64,000 nt of DNA from Carex sylvatica (GCA_964058845.1 CAXKVR010000102.1:52973-116972), one strand, 5' to 3'; counted from the first letter of the stretch, positions 1 to 9,992 are shown. Program-made: numbers and translations. The notes: generated by a model from the letters alone, not told the origin.

Positions 1-325
1 CTCCGTGTGAAGCAAGAAAGAAGAGGAAAATATTGATAACTCTGGTGGAACGACAAATCAGAAATGAGCAGGTCTGAATGATTACCCTGGTGGAACGACA
101 AACTTGTCCATAATCTAGAGTTATTGAGCAACAATTATCTCCCCGTACTTAGGAAAAGAGCTTAATTTCCTAAGTAATTCTCTTGACCAGCATTCCAACA
201 GTAAATTTGTAACTCTAGTGTCCCTAATTGTCTGGTTAATTGGGTCACAGGTTGGACCAAATATGGGAGAATGGACAAACCTAAGTTCTTCACGCCTCAA
301 TATCTTCTCAGTAAGTATATCTACT
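1..325. other. Unassigned left-edge sequence
   Basis: No open frame or known element is recognised here. A 16-bp string, CTGGTGGAACGACAAA, occurs twice 45 bp apart (42-57 and 87-102). This suggests a short duplicated or repetitive segment running in from the left of the window. Confidence 0.3.
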
Positions 326-905
326 CAGTGGCGAAGCTAGGAATTCAAACAAGGGTAGGCAAGCATAACTATATAAATAGTTGTAAACAAAAAAATTAAC
401 ATAAATGAACATCAAAAGAGTCTAAGCAAGGCAATTCTAATGGTAAGTAGACCGAATCAGACTGAATTAACAAGAAATTCAAGTCATTTAATTGTAATCA
501 GATTCTAATCAATTCCCACTTGTTCAAGTCATTTTGGAACTGAATTCAAGTCATTTCAGAACTGAATCAGATTAAAAATCAATTCTAATCATTTAATTGA
601 TTCTGACAATTTGCCAAACTCTGAAAATAGCATTAATTTCAATTTTTTTCTCTGGTTATTACCATTGCACCTTGTCAGTTCTAGGAAAGGGCAGGTACCG
701 GTCTGACATGAGAAAATGATGATCTAATTCGAACTCAGTGACTCCACACTATATTGAAGGACCTATGGATAGTTGAATTGATGAATGAAATCAAATTTCG
801 TATTGATATCTAAAGAAATAAATTTGGTACCAGTACCAGTTCCGGTACGTGACTTAGATGAATTTTTTCTGAAAATATTAAATCAACAATTCAGGTATAT
901 GTTGA
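326..905. other. AT-rich spacer, possible DNA-transposon left end
   Basis: The segment opens with CAGTGGCGAAGCTAGG, which resembles the 5' terminus of plant hAT elements that start CAGTGGCGGAGC. I could not find a matching inverted terminus or a target duplication, so this may be a truncated end. The rest is AT-rich with short repeats of CAAGTCATTT around 480-560. No gene is seen. Confidence 0.25.
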
Positions 906-1860
906 ACATATAAACGACGTTACATTCATAGGAAACAAGAAAGGGAGGCGGGGCTTCTTCTCTTCACACAGCGGCGGTTAGTGGCAGCGGCTGGCGGAGC
1001 GGAAGCGCTTCTTTTTCCTTTTCTTTTCCTTCGCGCAGGAGTTCTCGGAGCAGATACTTAAGGAGTTCTCGGAGCGGATACTTAAGTTGTCGTAGGAGTT
1101 CTCGGAGCAGATACTTAAGTTCTCGGAGCAGATACTTCCTACCTTCGCCCCTGTTTGTTTGTTTCTCAAGTCGAAGACCTTCGCCTCTGTTTGTTTGTTT
1201 CTCAAGTCGAAAGTGTTCTAAAACACACAGATAAATCCATATTAGACTGTTAGGTGACATTCTCACATTGTGAAAGTGAACAGTGAGAAATTAAAAAAAA
1301 AAAATCTTCTTGACAATCTAGAAATTTTTTTTCAAAATTAGAAATAAATGAAGAAAAAATAAATCCAGCAACAACTGATACAAATTTTAAATAGTTTGGA
1401 GGGGTTATTACCTTCAGATTGAGAACCTTGTGCTCGCAAGAAATGCTTCCAGGCCAACGAGATCGGAATGGTAATGAAGGGAAGAACGTCGGCTTGTAAA
1501 AGATCGCCGGCGAACTTATTATGTGGTAACAGCGGAAGAGGAGCGGGAGAGACGAAAAGAGAGGTTCCGGCCGACGGGAAGAGCGGCCATTTTTATTAAT
1601 ACCCTAAAAAAAATAAAAAATAAAAAATAAAATTTAAAACTGCACCCGCATTATAATTTTAAAAAAAAAAAATACCCCGACCGTCTGATTTGGGAGCAGT
1701 CCAGATCTCTAACAGACCACCTAGACCTGAGGCAGTCAGCTAGAAACCCAGCTGTTGAGCCACGAACGGTCCACTACGACCCCTTAAACCCACCCGTGAA
1801 CCCTCCCGTCTCACTTTCTCTGTGCTTCATCTCCCTGCCGTCTCTCTCTCCCTTATTTAG
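906..1860. repeat. Direct repeat R, copy 1
   Basis: This segment is repeated in the same orientation at 3241-4048. Shared landmarks are GGAGTTCTCGGAGCAGATAC (which iterates four times in this copy, 1038-1133), GAAAGTGAACAGTGAG, the GC-rich stretch around 1430-1590, and the pyrimidine-rich tail ending near 1855. Homology stops near 1855, where a minus-strand Sirevirus fragment begins. R has no TG...CA ends and no primer-binding site next to it, so I do not call it an LTR. It carries the exon-like sequence described separately. Confidence 0.7.
1412..1590 (-). pseudogene. Possible first-exon remnant of a host gene, in R copy 1
   Basis: Read on the minus strand, an ATG at 1590 opens a 23-codon frame rich in Leu, Arg and Ser (it begins MAALPVGRNLSF). 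It ends at tandem TAA codons (1516-1521). After these the same frame is open again and Arg/Ser-rich. A donor-like AAG|GTAATA occurs at 1412/1411. GC content is clearly higher than the surroundings, as in many plant first exons encoding organelle-targeting peptides. Both R copies share the stops, so the lesion predates the duplication or this is really a 5' UTR. The product is not recognised. Confidence 0.3.
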
Positions 1861-3034
1861 TCAAGAGATCAACTAAGTGTACTGGTTTTCCTATTGGAAT
1901 ACCCTCAGGAATTTTAATTCCATTTGCCCGAATTATTTTATGAATAAGAGAAGCCTATGGTAAGAGAGCTATCTTGCTTTCGAAAACACTTTTCATATGG
2001 CGGAGAATGATGTATGGCAAGTTAAACCTTTTGTTATCTAATTGAATGAGATGCCTAAGATAGTACATCGTACCCCACTCAATGTTGGTCTTGATAGTTG
2101 TCTTCAGGATAAGGATATTGTTGATGAAGAGAAAGATCAACCGATGAAGAGCCGGAATATGAGAGCAATAGAGAGGTGCTCCACTCCGATTCTTGCGATC
2201 AAACCAAGCCTTGTCTTGGTCGGTGATTTCTGTCAAGCCACTTGGCCAACCTCTCAAAACATAGGTTTCTTTCCCGTCATTAGGGATTTCAAGGAATTAA
2301 GAAATAAAGTCAAGGGAGAGTATTATCTCATTCCCGCAAATATAGGTAGTGAGATAGAACGGGTTCTCATAGATCATGAGATTTGCATAGAAGGTACGGG
2401 TGAGTGTATCGGTATAAGGTTCATTAAATTTAAGGAAATTGTCTCAATTTCAATGCATGATGTACTCAATTAATTTGCTATCCTCTTTGGGAGGGAAGGT
2501 AACCGTTGATTTGTCGAAATAGAAACATTGAGTAAATTTCCGAGCTTGAAATTGGCCACAGTAGTTATGGTGGGCTCTTGCATTACGGAATAGGTGTGTG
2601 TTTGAATGGTGTATAACCTAGTTTGGTTGTGCATGACCATTATTACCTTCACCCGATTCGACTCGGGATCGTTTCTTTGGTGCCATTGATAGAGAGATTA
2701 AAATGAAAGTTTACTGATTGAAGAAACAACCACCAATATGAGAAGAGAAGGGCACTAGAAGCACAGTGGTGAAGTCGGATCATCGATTGGACGGTCAGAT
2801 CGTCGGATTTGAAGTTGAGGTTTTCGGCTAGGGTTTTGGAGAGAGAAGAGAGAGAGAGAGAGAATGGTGACTTGGAGAGTGGAAATGAGTAGAGGGAAGA
2901 GAGGAGAGGAAGAAATCAAGAAAAATTTCTTGATTTTGGTGAGTTTGGTGGCCGGATTCGGGAGAGGAAGAGAGAGAGAAAGAACAGCGGCTAAGAGAGA
3001 AGAGAGAAATAGAGAGAAGGAGTTGAAAGGGCGT

Positions 3035-3065
<31 letters not shown>

Positions 3066-3240
3066 AGGGACGGGTCGGATCCTTATTTAATCTTTTTTGC
3101 TGTAAAATATTACCAATATGTTTCAAACGTTCCCAACGTTTGGTCACTGACTCGAAAACACTGTTTTGTAGAAATTCTATTTTTCAGGAAACTGTGAATT
3201 TATTTAAATCGTTACCAATGTTTTCCAAATCGTTACAACA
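1861..3240 (-). mobile_element. Sirevirus 3'-end fragment between the R repeats
   Basis: Read on the minus strand, this matches the 3' part of the large Sirevirus at 12,164-25,762 in the same order. First comes an untranslated stretch with AACGTT-type motifs (about 3105-3240). Then a purine-rich run on the plus strand (2840-3065) corresponds to the pyrimidine-rich leader near 19,580-19,800. Then comes part of the 3' ORF (1870-2440). No LTR is attached, so this is an internal fragment. The R copies lie directly on both sides. Confidence 0.75.
1870..2440 (-). pseudogene. Remnant of the Sirevirus 3' ORF ('putative plant transposon protein' type)
   Basis: The open part (1955-2257, minus strand) encodes residues such as KAWFDRKNRSGAPLYCSHIP, then RLIFLFINNI, YYLRHLIQ and LPYIILRHM. 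The order and spacing are the same as in the ORF at 20,395-20,769. It continues through 1870-1955 as a degraded frame ending in a Leu-rich stretch. Upstream (2258-2440) the homologous frame is broken by stops. The layout of a hydrophobic RLxFxI block, then YLRHLI, then PYIILRHM is what I associate with the plant 'putative plant transposon protein' domain. The function in the retroelement is unknown. The copy is non-functional. Confidence 0.65.
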
Positions 3241-4048
3241 TTTTCCTTTTCTTTTGCTTCGCGCAGGAGTTCTCGGAGCAGATACGTTAAGTTGTCGTAG
3301 ACAAGTCCAGTGAAAAAGTCCGGTCCAAAAAAAAAAAAAAATTCAGGAGTAGGCACTTACTACCTACCTTCGCCCCTGTATCTACATGATATTTTGTTTG
3401 TTTCTCAAGTCGAAGGTGTTGTAAAACGCATAGATAAATGCATATTAGACTGTTTGGTGACATCTCCACATTGTGAAAGTGAACAGTGAGAAATTTTAAA
3501 AAAAAAATCTTCTTGACAATCTAGGAATTTTTTTTCAAAATCAGAAATAAATGAAGAAAAAATAAATCCAGCAACAACTGATACAAATTTTAAATAGTTT
3601 GGAGGGGGTTATTACCTTCAGATTGAGAACCTTGTGCTCGCAAGAAATGCTTCCAGGCCAACGAGATCGGAATGGTAATGAAGGGAAGAACGTCGGCTTG
3701 TAGAAGATCGGCGGCGAACTTATTATGTGGTAACAGCGGAAGAGGAGCGGGAGAGACGAAAAGGGAGGTTCCGGCCGACGGGAAGAGCGGCCATTTTTAT
3801 TAATACCCTAAAAAAAAAAAAAAAATTTAAAACTGCACCCGTATTATAATTTTTTTTAAAAAAAATACCCCGACCGTCTGATTTGGGAGCAGTCCGGATC
3901 TCTAACAGACCACCTAGACCTGAGGCAGTCTGCTAGAAACCCAGCCGCTGAGCCACGAACGGTCCACTACGACCCCTTAAACCCACCCGTGAACCCTCCC
4001 GTCTCACTTTCTCTGTGCTTCATCTCCCTCCCGTGTCTCTCTCTCTTG
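3241..4048. repeat. Direct repeat R, copy 2
   Basis: This is the same sequence as R copy 1 with point and small indel differences. The GGAGTTCTCGGAGCAGATAC motif occurs once here instead of four times. The right end continues into pyrimidine-rich sequence that copy 1 lacks. Confidence 0.7.
3616..3794 (-). pseudogene. Possible first-exon remnant, in R copy 2
   Basis: This is the paralogue of the exon-like segment in copy 1. It has the same ATG (3794, minus strand), the same 23-codon opening frame and the same TAA pair. The donor-like AAG|GTAATA is also kept. Silent-looking differences are scattered. A 5' UTR with a short upstream ORF is an alternative explanation. Confidence 0.3.
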
Positions 4049-4269
4049 GCTTCAACTCCGACCAAAAAAAACAAAAAACAAAATTCGGTGTCTCTCTGCC
4101 GCCCCTTTACCACTGCTGCCACCATCTCCGCCGCTGCCACTATTTCTGCCTCTCTCTCTCTTCCCCTTCTGCCACTGCCTCACACCATGCACCTTGTTGC
4201 CTTGCGCCTCGCTTCTCCCTCAGTTGAGCAAGTGAGTTTTTTTTTTATTCGATTAGAGTTAGTTTTTTT
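4049..4269. other. Unique pyrimidine-rich spacer
   Basis: The plus strand is rich in CT, CCGCC and TCTCTC and looks like a plant 5' leader. A short open frame passes through, but no product is recognised. It ends abruptly where the truncated Sirevirus LTR begins. Confidence 0.3.
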
Positions 4270-5072
4270 ACAACCAAGGAAAGTCACACAACCTACTAGA
4301 GATGAGAACAAGGTCTGTAAATTTAAGCTACTCAAGAAAAACACTCAATAGACCACTCTAACCTAATCTAACTTGAGATTAGTGAAGTGAATTTGAGGTT
4401 GTTTGAGAAATTTTGAAGTTTTAAATTCTCACAACAATGGAGTAACTAAAGTTCCTAGAAAAATCACTTTTTAGAAATTTAGGATCGGCTGAGATGCTTT
4501 GGGAAGAAAGTCCAAAGCTCTATTTATAGAGACAGCTCTTTAATGAGTTGTTTGACCTAAAATGTTACCAACATTTTAGTTCAAAATGTAATTTAGGGTT
4601 TTAATTTTCTGACAGCTTTGAAATCGATCAAAATGTTACCAACGATTATAAAACGTTACCAACGATTTGACACTGTAAAAACTTGATCAAAATAGAATTT
4701 TTTGAAAACATGAATTTAATTAAAACGTTACAACGTTTATAAAATGTCTGTAACGTTTGAGGTTAAATCCTGTGTTTGATCAAGCTGTCCCTCGGCGGTT
4801 TCTTACAAGTTAAATCGTTATAACATTTTACAAACATTACCAACGTTTGTATCATGTTGAAACAACATCAAATACACTTTACCAAGTTTAAAATATTACA
4901 ATTAAAATCTTGATAAGTGTCTTCATAATTTCTTCAGTTCAAGTAATCCATATTACAATTTCAATTAGCTTGAACCTTCATAACTCTAGAAATAGAAAAA
5001 TCGTAAAATTCAATAATTGTATGTTTTGCAAATTAGTTAAATAGACGAAAAAGATTATTGCTACAACCAACA
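4270..5072 (-). repeat. Truncated 3' LTR of the minus-strand Sirevirus
   Basis: On the minus strand it starts TGTTGGTTGTAGCAATAATC at 5072 and runs colinear with 11,129-10,058. It stops at 4270 within the CCTTGGTTGTAA segment, so the final ~200 bp are lost. It contains the TATAAATAGAG TATA-like box and the AACGTT-rich region (about 4540-4870). Confidence 0.85.
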
Positions 5073-5086
5073 ATCTCTCTCTTTTG
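5073..5086 (-). other. Polypurine tract of the minus-strand Sirevirus
   Basis: On the minus strand, AAAAGAGAGAGATT lies immediately before the LTR start. It occupies the same place as AAAAGGGGGAGATT in the plus-strand element. It is the expected plus-strand DNA priming site. Confidence 0.7.
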
Positions 5087-5216
5087 ACGATTTGCAAAGC
5101 ATACAATGCGAGTAAGTGCATAAATCAATTTTTTCTCAATTTGGTTTATAATTTTTTCAATTGTAAGTAGGTTAATTCCTATTAAAATGACTTGTATTTT
5201 TTAAAGGTTAATTCCT

Positions 5217-5441
5217 CATCTCCATATTAAAATGTGCTAGGAGACCAAATTTTATATTTTTTTAAATTTTTTTACTATTTATTAAGCCACTTTAAAAATT
5301 GCTGATCCAACGGTGGCTTACCAAACAGTAAAAACCAGAAGCTACCGTTGGATCAGCGATTTTCAAAGTGGCTTAATAAATAGTAAAAAAATTCCAAAAA
5401 ATGTAAAATTTGGTCTCCTAGCACATTTTAATATGGAGATG
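5217..5441. mobile_element. Hairpin MITE, family H, copy 1
   Basis: This is a near-perfect inverted repeat with arms of about 105 nt and a short loop around 5315-5330. The left arm begins CATCTCCATATTAAAATG and the right arm ends with its complement. Related copies lie at 29,126-29,360 and 43,951-44,216. It sits in the 3' UTR of the gutted Sirevirus. Confidence 0.8.
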
Positions 5442-5536
5442 ACATCTAATGGTTTGGATCGATCATTTGAACTTTAAAAATTGGAAAACGACTTGGTTGC
5501 ACGGGAGGCTAGGAACAATCGATTGTATATTAGCCT

Positions 5537-5537
5537 A

Positions 5538-5612
<75 letters not shown>

Positions 5613-5617
5613 ATATA
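5537..5617. repeat. (CT)n(AT)n microsatellite
   Basis: A run of CT dinucleotides passes into a long AT run with a few GTATG interruptions. It abuts the truncated left LTR of the Ty3/gypsy element and probably marks the break where that LTR was lost. Confidence 0.9.
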
Positions 5618-5673
5618 TATCTAAATTATTTTCATCGTACCTTAATATAGTACTTCCATTACGTGGTGTTACA
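5618..5673 (-). repeat. 3' LTR remnant of the Ty3/gypsy derivative
   Basis: Fifty-six bases are nearly identical to the outer end of the 5' LTR (9317-9372). On the minus strand they start TGTAACACCACGTAATGG. The rest is replaced by the AT microsatellite. Confidence 0.85.
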
Positions 5674-5686
5674 TCCTCCTCCTCTT
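5674..5686 (-). other. Polypurine tract of the Ty3/gypsy derivative
   Basis: On the minus strand, AAGAGGAGGAGGA directly precedes the LTR start TGTAACACC. It overlaps the end of the coding frame by two bases. Confidence 0.75.
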
Positions 5687-7232
5687 AAGAATCCTGTTCA
5701 GTCCCCTGAACAACATTGTCGTTTGGCGCCTCAAACATATCTAGATATTTTGTGCGAGTGTTTTCTAACTCCCACGTAGCTTTCCTGGTTGAGTGGCGTC
5801 CCCATTGAAGTAACACTTGTCGAACAATTTTGTTCCGAAGTCTAAGCTCTTTTGTGTCCAGGATTTTCATGGGTAACTCTTCGTACACCAACGTCTCATC
5901 TAGGCCCAGGTTGGAGTGATCAATAACATGGGATGGGTCTCGAATGTATCGTCGAAGTTGCGAGAAATGGAACACATGATGTACTAATTTGTTCACCCAC
6001 TCTATAGATAGTATAGAGTGACTGCACTCAGTGTCTATGAGTACGTAAACAGGATAACTAGAAAGTTCTACCATACCTGCCATAAGTTTCGTTGCCACTA
6101 CTTTCTCTCCTAGCATCTCCTCTGTCTGCTCCGCTGGATCCACGCAGTCACAAGTGCATTGATGTGCATGCATTCCCACTCGGCCGCTGCCCTGGTTCCC
6201 ACCCCTGCTGTTGTTGTAGTCTCCTGTAGTGTTGGTGGTTGAAGGGAACGGCTTGATGTAGTCTCTGTTGAAGCCTCCATCATGATTTGTCCTTCCTGAT
6301 GTAACACGTGTCGGACATTCCCTGGAGAAATGTCCTGGTTTGAGGCAGTGATGGCACAGCTTGTTAATAGTACTACACTGCGATGTGGCATGGTCCTCAC
6401 CACAATGGTTACACTTTGACCCAGTTGCGATTGGATAATTGCTATGTAGCAGGTTACTTCTTGGATTTTCCTCCAGCTTAGGTCGGACATTCCTTGTTCT
6501 CATGTTCTGGTTGATGCGAACTTCATAGGATTCTGCGGTACAGGCCATAGACATCAAGTCTGCTAGTCTTTCTATCCCTGGTATGTCAATAAGCTGAGCG
6601 AGGTGAGGGTTCAGACCTCCTAGATATTGTTGCTTCAAGCGAAATTCATCTCGGACGATGTAAGGTGCGTATCTCATCAAGTTTTCAAATTTGGAGTTGT
6701 ACTCCGTCACCAGACTGCTCCCTTGTTTCAAGCTCGTGAACCTATAGCGGAGTAGCTCCCAAGACCTTATATCCATGTACCTCCATTCAAATATTCTTTC
6801 AAATTCTATCTAATTTACAGGGCCCGTGTTCTGACGCTGAACTTCCTGCCACCAGAATCGTGCGTGTCCCTCGAATAACTGTGTAGCTAACTCCACCTTG
6901 TTATCTTCTGGAGCTCGAAGGATTTGAAACTTGTCTTTAATGTTAGCGATCCAGTTTTTGGCTGTGGAGAAATCACCGATTCCGTCAAATATCGGGGGAC
7001 GCAGAGAGTTGAATGAGCGATAAAGCTCAAAGAAAGGATCTACTTTGTGAGGTCTTCTCCGTTCCGTCTCCATTGCCGTTCGAGCTATCCTCTCGAGACC
7101 TTGTAAGAGGGTCTGTAGGTTGTTGGCCGCATCTTGAGCATTGATCACAGGTGGAACTGTTTCTTGGTTGTTAAGAGCATTCAGTCCTCTGCGGGGGCGT
7201 CCTCTCACCATTTCTACGGATTGATAAGACAA
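5685..7232 (-). pseudogene. Ty3/gypsy gag-protease fused to the C-terminal tail of pol
   Basis: One frame of 515 codons is broken by a single TAG (6810-6812) where related proteins have Trp. The first ~260 codons are the retrotransposon gag domain (WWQEVQR, then VTEYNSKFENLMRYAPYIV). Two zinc knuckles follow: CX2CX3HX4C (CNHCGEDHATSQC) and a canonical CX2CX4HX4C (CHHCLKPGHFSREC). Next is a retropepsin-like core, VLIDTECSHS, in which the usual DTG is DTE. About ten codons later the frame jumps to the end of a chromovirus pol: HVFHFSQLRRYIRDPSHVID, YEELPMKILD, then ATWELENTR. The RT, RNase H and integrase core (normally several hundred residues) are gone but the frame is kept. With the stop and the mutated protease triad it is probably dead. 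Confidence 0.85.
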
Positions 7233-7364
7233 GTTACTTATTGTTGCGTGGGCAGTTTGTATTATTCATAATTAATTGAGGAACACGCTTACACATATTT
7301 AAAAAAACACATAATGTAATAAGTGATGTAAACTGAAATTCATTTTAGCTAACATATTTAAGAT

Positions 7365-7527
7365 ACATTGTCATAAGCAGAGTTTAGTTTTATTTTTTAC
7401 CACTTTATAATAACTAAACTTCTTAAACAAACATTCAATAATTTAACATTGTCATAAGTAGAATTTAGTTCTCTTTCTTTCCACTTTATAATAACTAAAC
7501 TTCTTAAACAAACATTCAATAATTTAA
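7365..7527. repeat. Two-copy tandem duplication, about 81 bp
   Basis: ACATTGTCATAAG starts both at 7365 and at 7446. Each copy continues through CACTTTATAATAACTAAAC to CATTCAATAATTTAA with few differences. Confidence 0.85.
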
Positions 7528-7599
7528 TTACTATTATTTTATTTTTTTCGCATTACAACTCAATTCCCAAACAACCTATCTAGTCTTGACACTTCCTTT

Positions 7600-7840
7600 G
7601 TTCTCTTGGCCTCGCTCGTGGTTATCGGACCGGTTATTTCTGTTGGCTCTACTTCTAGTTCTGATTCTATTCCTCATGACAATTCTAATTCATCATTTGT
7701 GTCGAAATCTTCTTCATCCAGTAATTCTTTAGAATTGACATCAAGTAAAGTTTCGATGGGCTGGAGGACCATCATGCCGTTAGCTTCCCTTTTAAATGCT
7801 GCTTCTCGAAACTCTCGTCCCTTTATTCTAAATGTGAGTC
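7600..7840 (-). pseudogene. Unassigned coding-like stretch in the Ty3/gypsy leader
   Basis: On the minus strand a frame of about 80 codons is open apart from one TGA. It includes KREANGMMVLQPIETLLDVN, then an acidic stretch (DEEDFDTNDELELS), then GPITTSEAKR. The family is not recognised. It may be a captured host fragment or the remains of another retroelement frame. Confidence 0.35.
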
Positions 7841-8537
7841 GATGGTGCAGTGTATGTATATATATCTAAAGACCAGACCTTAGAATGTTCTCTCTTAGTG
7901 GATAGTTTATTGATATTGTATGTGCTGGCTCTGATAATAATATCTAATAACTTAATCAGTGTAATTTCAAAAATTAAATCTTCTATGCAATTCCGGTCGT
8001 CTGGTAGTAACCTTTGATATGTTTTATTCCCTTCCTTTGATCAAGTAATTGAAGAATTTAATGCGCCTCATAAAAGGAAGGTGATAACAAAAATATAAAT
8101 AACAACTATTTAATAGTTAGGTTATAAATTATTTATATACTTTATTATATTCGGTGGTAAAATAAAAAGAAAATATCTTGGGCAAGATTAATAAAATCAA
8201 TTAAATTCTTTAAAAGATCACTAAATTAAAGTCTCTAATTTTAATCTGAAAAATAATTTGCTCGAAATAGTCAAGTATATTTATGATTGGTGAAGCAAAA
8301 TTATTAAGCCGATATTTTTTTTTAATGAATTACCTAACAAGTCTAGACATATTCAATTCAGAATTTCCAATTTACTTTAGTTGCTATCTTTACCTTAGAG
8401 TACATTTAATATAGTTGGATATTAAATAAAAATAAAAATAAATATATTAGGATATAATTTATTACGCTTAAATTTCTAAAGATCAGACCTTAATGCGTGC
8501 ATTCTCTTAGCGGTTAATTATTGATATTGTATATGCT

Positions 8538-8551
8538 GGCTCTGATACAAA
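8538..8551 (-). other. Primer-binding site of the Ty3/gypsy derivative
   Basis: On the minus strand, TTTGTATCAGAGCC lies seven bases after the LTR end. It matches the usual tRNA-iMet primer site TGGTATCAGAGC at 10 of 12 positions. Confidence 0.7.
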
Positions 8552-8557
8552 CTTAGT

Positions 8558-9372
8558 TGTCACACCCCGAGACAACCCGCCACGTATTTATACGTAAGGC
8601 GTGTGCACATCACATACATTATCAATAATAAATACTCATGCAATATTTAAAAGTGAAACGAGTCTTCTAACATCAAAAATAGTTTGAGTAGATTACACAC
8701 ATTCAACATGAGATCAAGACAAACATGACAAACAAACCGATAATTATCATGTCAGTCAATGTATCCACTTTTAAAGAGAAAATTAAAGTGTAACTAAAAA
8801 GAAAATGGAAAGATACTCGAGCCACCTGCTCGTTGATCTCCAGATCCACGTTCCTCCTATTTGTGCTCCATGTCAGCTTCATCATTTCCTGGAACCCACA
8901 TAAAAGTGAAACGGGTGAGAGATCGAACAGTCTCTCAGTACGGGATTTAGTTCCAGTCCCGGAATTTATCAAATTAACTTATTAACTCAAACAAGATATT
9001 TAAAATTTTATCTTCACATGCAATCTTACTGATGCATATTTAAAACACACACACATACAAGCACAAATTTAGTTATCTTTCATATTTTTAACTGCCTCAC
9101 CAGGGGGACTCAAACCCCACTAGATCTTAGCCGTGCCACTAGAAGGGGACTCGAACCACCGCTAGATCTTCTTTGCCTCACCAGGGGGACTTGAACCACC
9201 ACCAGCTATTGGCGTCTCACTAGGGGGACTCGAACCACCACTAGTTCAACTGTCTCACTCAACGGAGACTCGAACCACCGCAAGATATTGACCCGTGACG
9301 GGAAGTCCAACCATTGTATCTAAATTATTTTCATCGTACCTTAATATAGTACTTCCATTACGTGGTGTTACA
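8558..9372 (-). repeat. 5' LTR of the Ty3/gypsy derivative
   Basis: On the minus strand it starts TGTAACACCACG and ends CGGGGTGTGACA. It is colinear with the inner part of the solo LTR at 21,773-24,137 but shorter (815 versus 2365 bp). About 9100-9300 contains four or five tandem ~40-bp units with GGGACTCGAACC. Confidence 0.85.
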
Positions 9373-9992
9373 CCATTGTATTCTTCACCACCTTCTTCCT
9401 TATTGGTCAATTCATCGTCGGACTTAATACTATCAAGACCCCAATTTAAATGTACCTCATTAGCATAGCTAGTTGAAGCTTCGATTCCATCATCGTCCTT
9501 CTTGATGTTCCTTGATTTCACAAGGTCCATGAGAAATTCGATAGTGGTCTCGTTGGTAATGTTCTTGCTTGCAATAATTGAGTCCAGATCAATTGCCGAG
9601 GGACTTTCATCTACACTTGTCATCAATGCAAGGTTGAGATCATGTTCATCATTCTTTGTCTTACTAATTTTAATCTTAGTATTTACTTCAAATTGGTTGA
9701 TTAGATCCTCCCATATTTCATGGGCACTACACAAATCATTAATCAATGATGAGATATATTCACTAACCGAATTAATTATATAATTTATTGCAGTTAGGTT
9801 CATTTGCCTTTCAAGTTTGAATGTGTCGGTCAAATCATTAGTGTCATCAATTTTTGGTACATACCCATTTTCTACAATATCTCAAACCTTATTGATTTTA
9901 AAAAATTGAATCATAAGATTTTTTCAATGACTAAAGTTGTTGGTTGTATTACGGAAAATTGGTGGTTCTTTCACACATCTATAGAGTGTCAT
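9373..9992 (-). pseudogene. Degraded gag of the minus-strand Sirevirus
   Basis: From the ATG at 9992 (minus strand) the translation starts like the gag at 13,640 (MTLYRCVKEPPIFRNTT against MTPYRPVKEPLIFGNTT). It then has a stop, then an open stretch with EIWEDLINQFEVNTKIKISK. It jumps straight to NLALMTSVDESPSAIDLDSI, which in the fuller element lies about 250 codons further on. An internal deletion has therefore fused the N-terminal gag domain to the acidic C-terminal part. The frame then runs into the nested Ty3/gypsy LTR. Confidence 0.75.

Larger units (their letters stand above)
7233..8537 (-). other. Leader of the Ty3/gypsy derivative
   Basis: About 1.3 kb of AT-rich sequence lies between the primer-binding site and gag. 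It holds a tandem duplication (7365-7527) and a coding-like stretch (7600-7840), both described separately. Long leaders are common in non-autonomous LTR elements. Confidence 0.6.
5618..9372 (-). mobile_element. Non-autonomous Ty3/gypsy chromovirus derivative nested in the Sirevirus
   Basis: Right to left, the element has a 5' LTR (9372-8558), a primer-binding site, a long leader, one gag-protease-pol-tail frame (7232-5685), a polypurine tract and a 56-bp remnant of the 3' LTR. Reverse transcriptase, RNase H and most of integrase are absent. The layout resembles described GAG-only terminal-repeat retrotransposons that are mobilised in trans. The chromovirus assignment rests on the pol-tail sequence. 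The left target duplication is lost. Confidence 0.85.

Noticed and set aside
2042..2473. Plus-strand protein of 143 residues
   Set aside because: It lies antisense to the Sirevirus 3' ORF, whose minus-strand translation matches the second copy at 20,395-20,769. The plus frame is a shadow.
2755..3313. Ser/Leu-rich or Arg/Glu-rich proteins
   Set aside because: They are translations of GA/CT-rich leader sequence of the retroelement and are low-complexity.
9100..9300. tRNA 3' half, because of repeated GGGACTCGAACC
   Set aside because: The string resembles a T-arm but there is no acceptor stem, D-arm or anticodon arm. It recurs every ~40 bp as a tandem unit inside an LTR.
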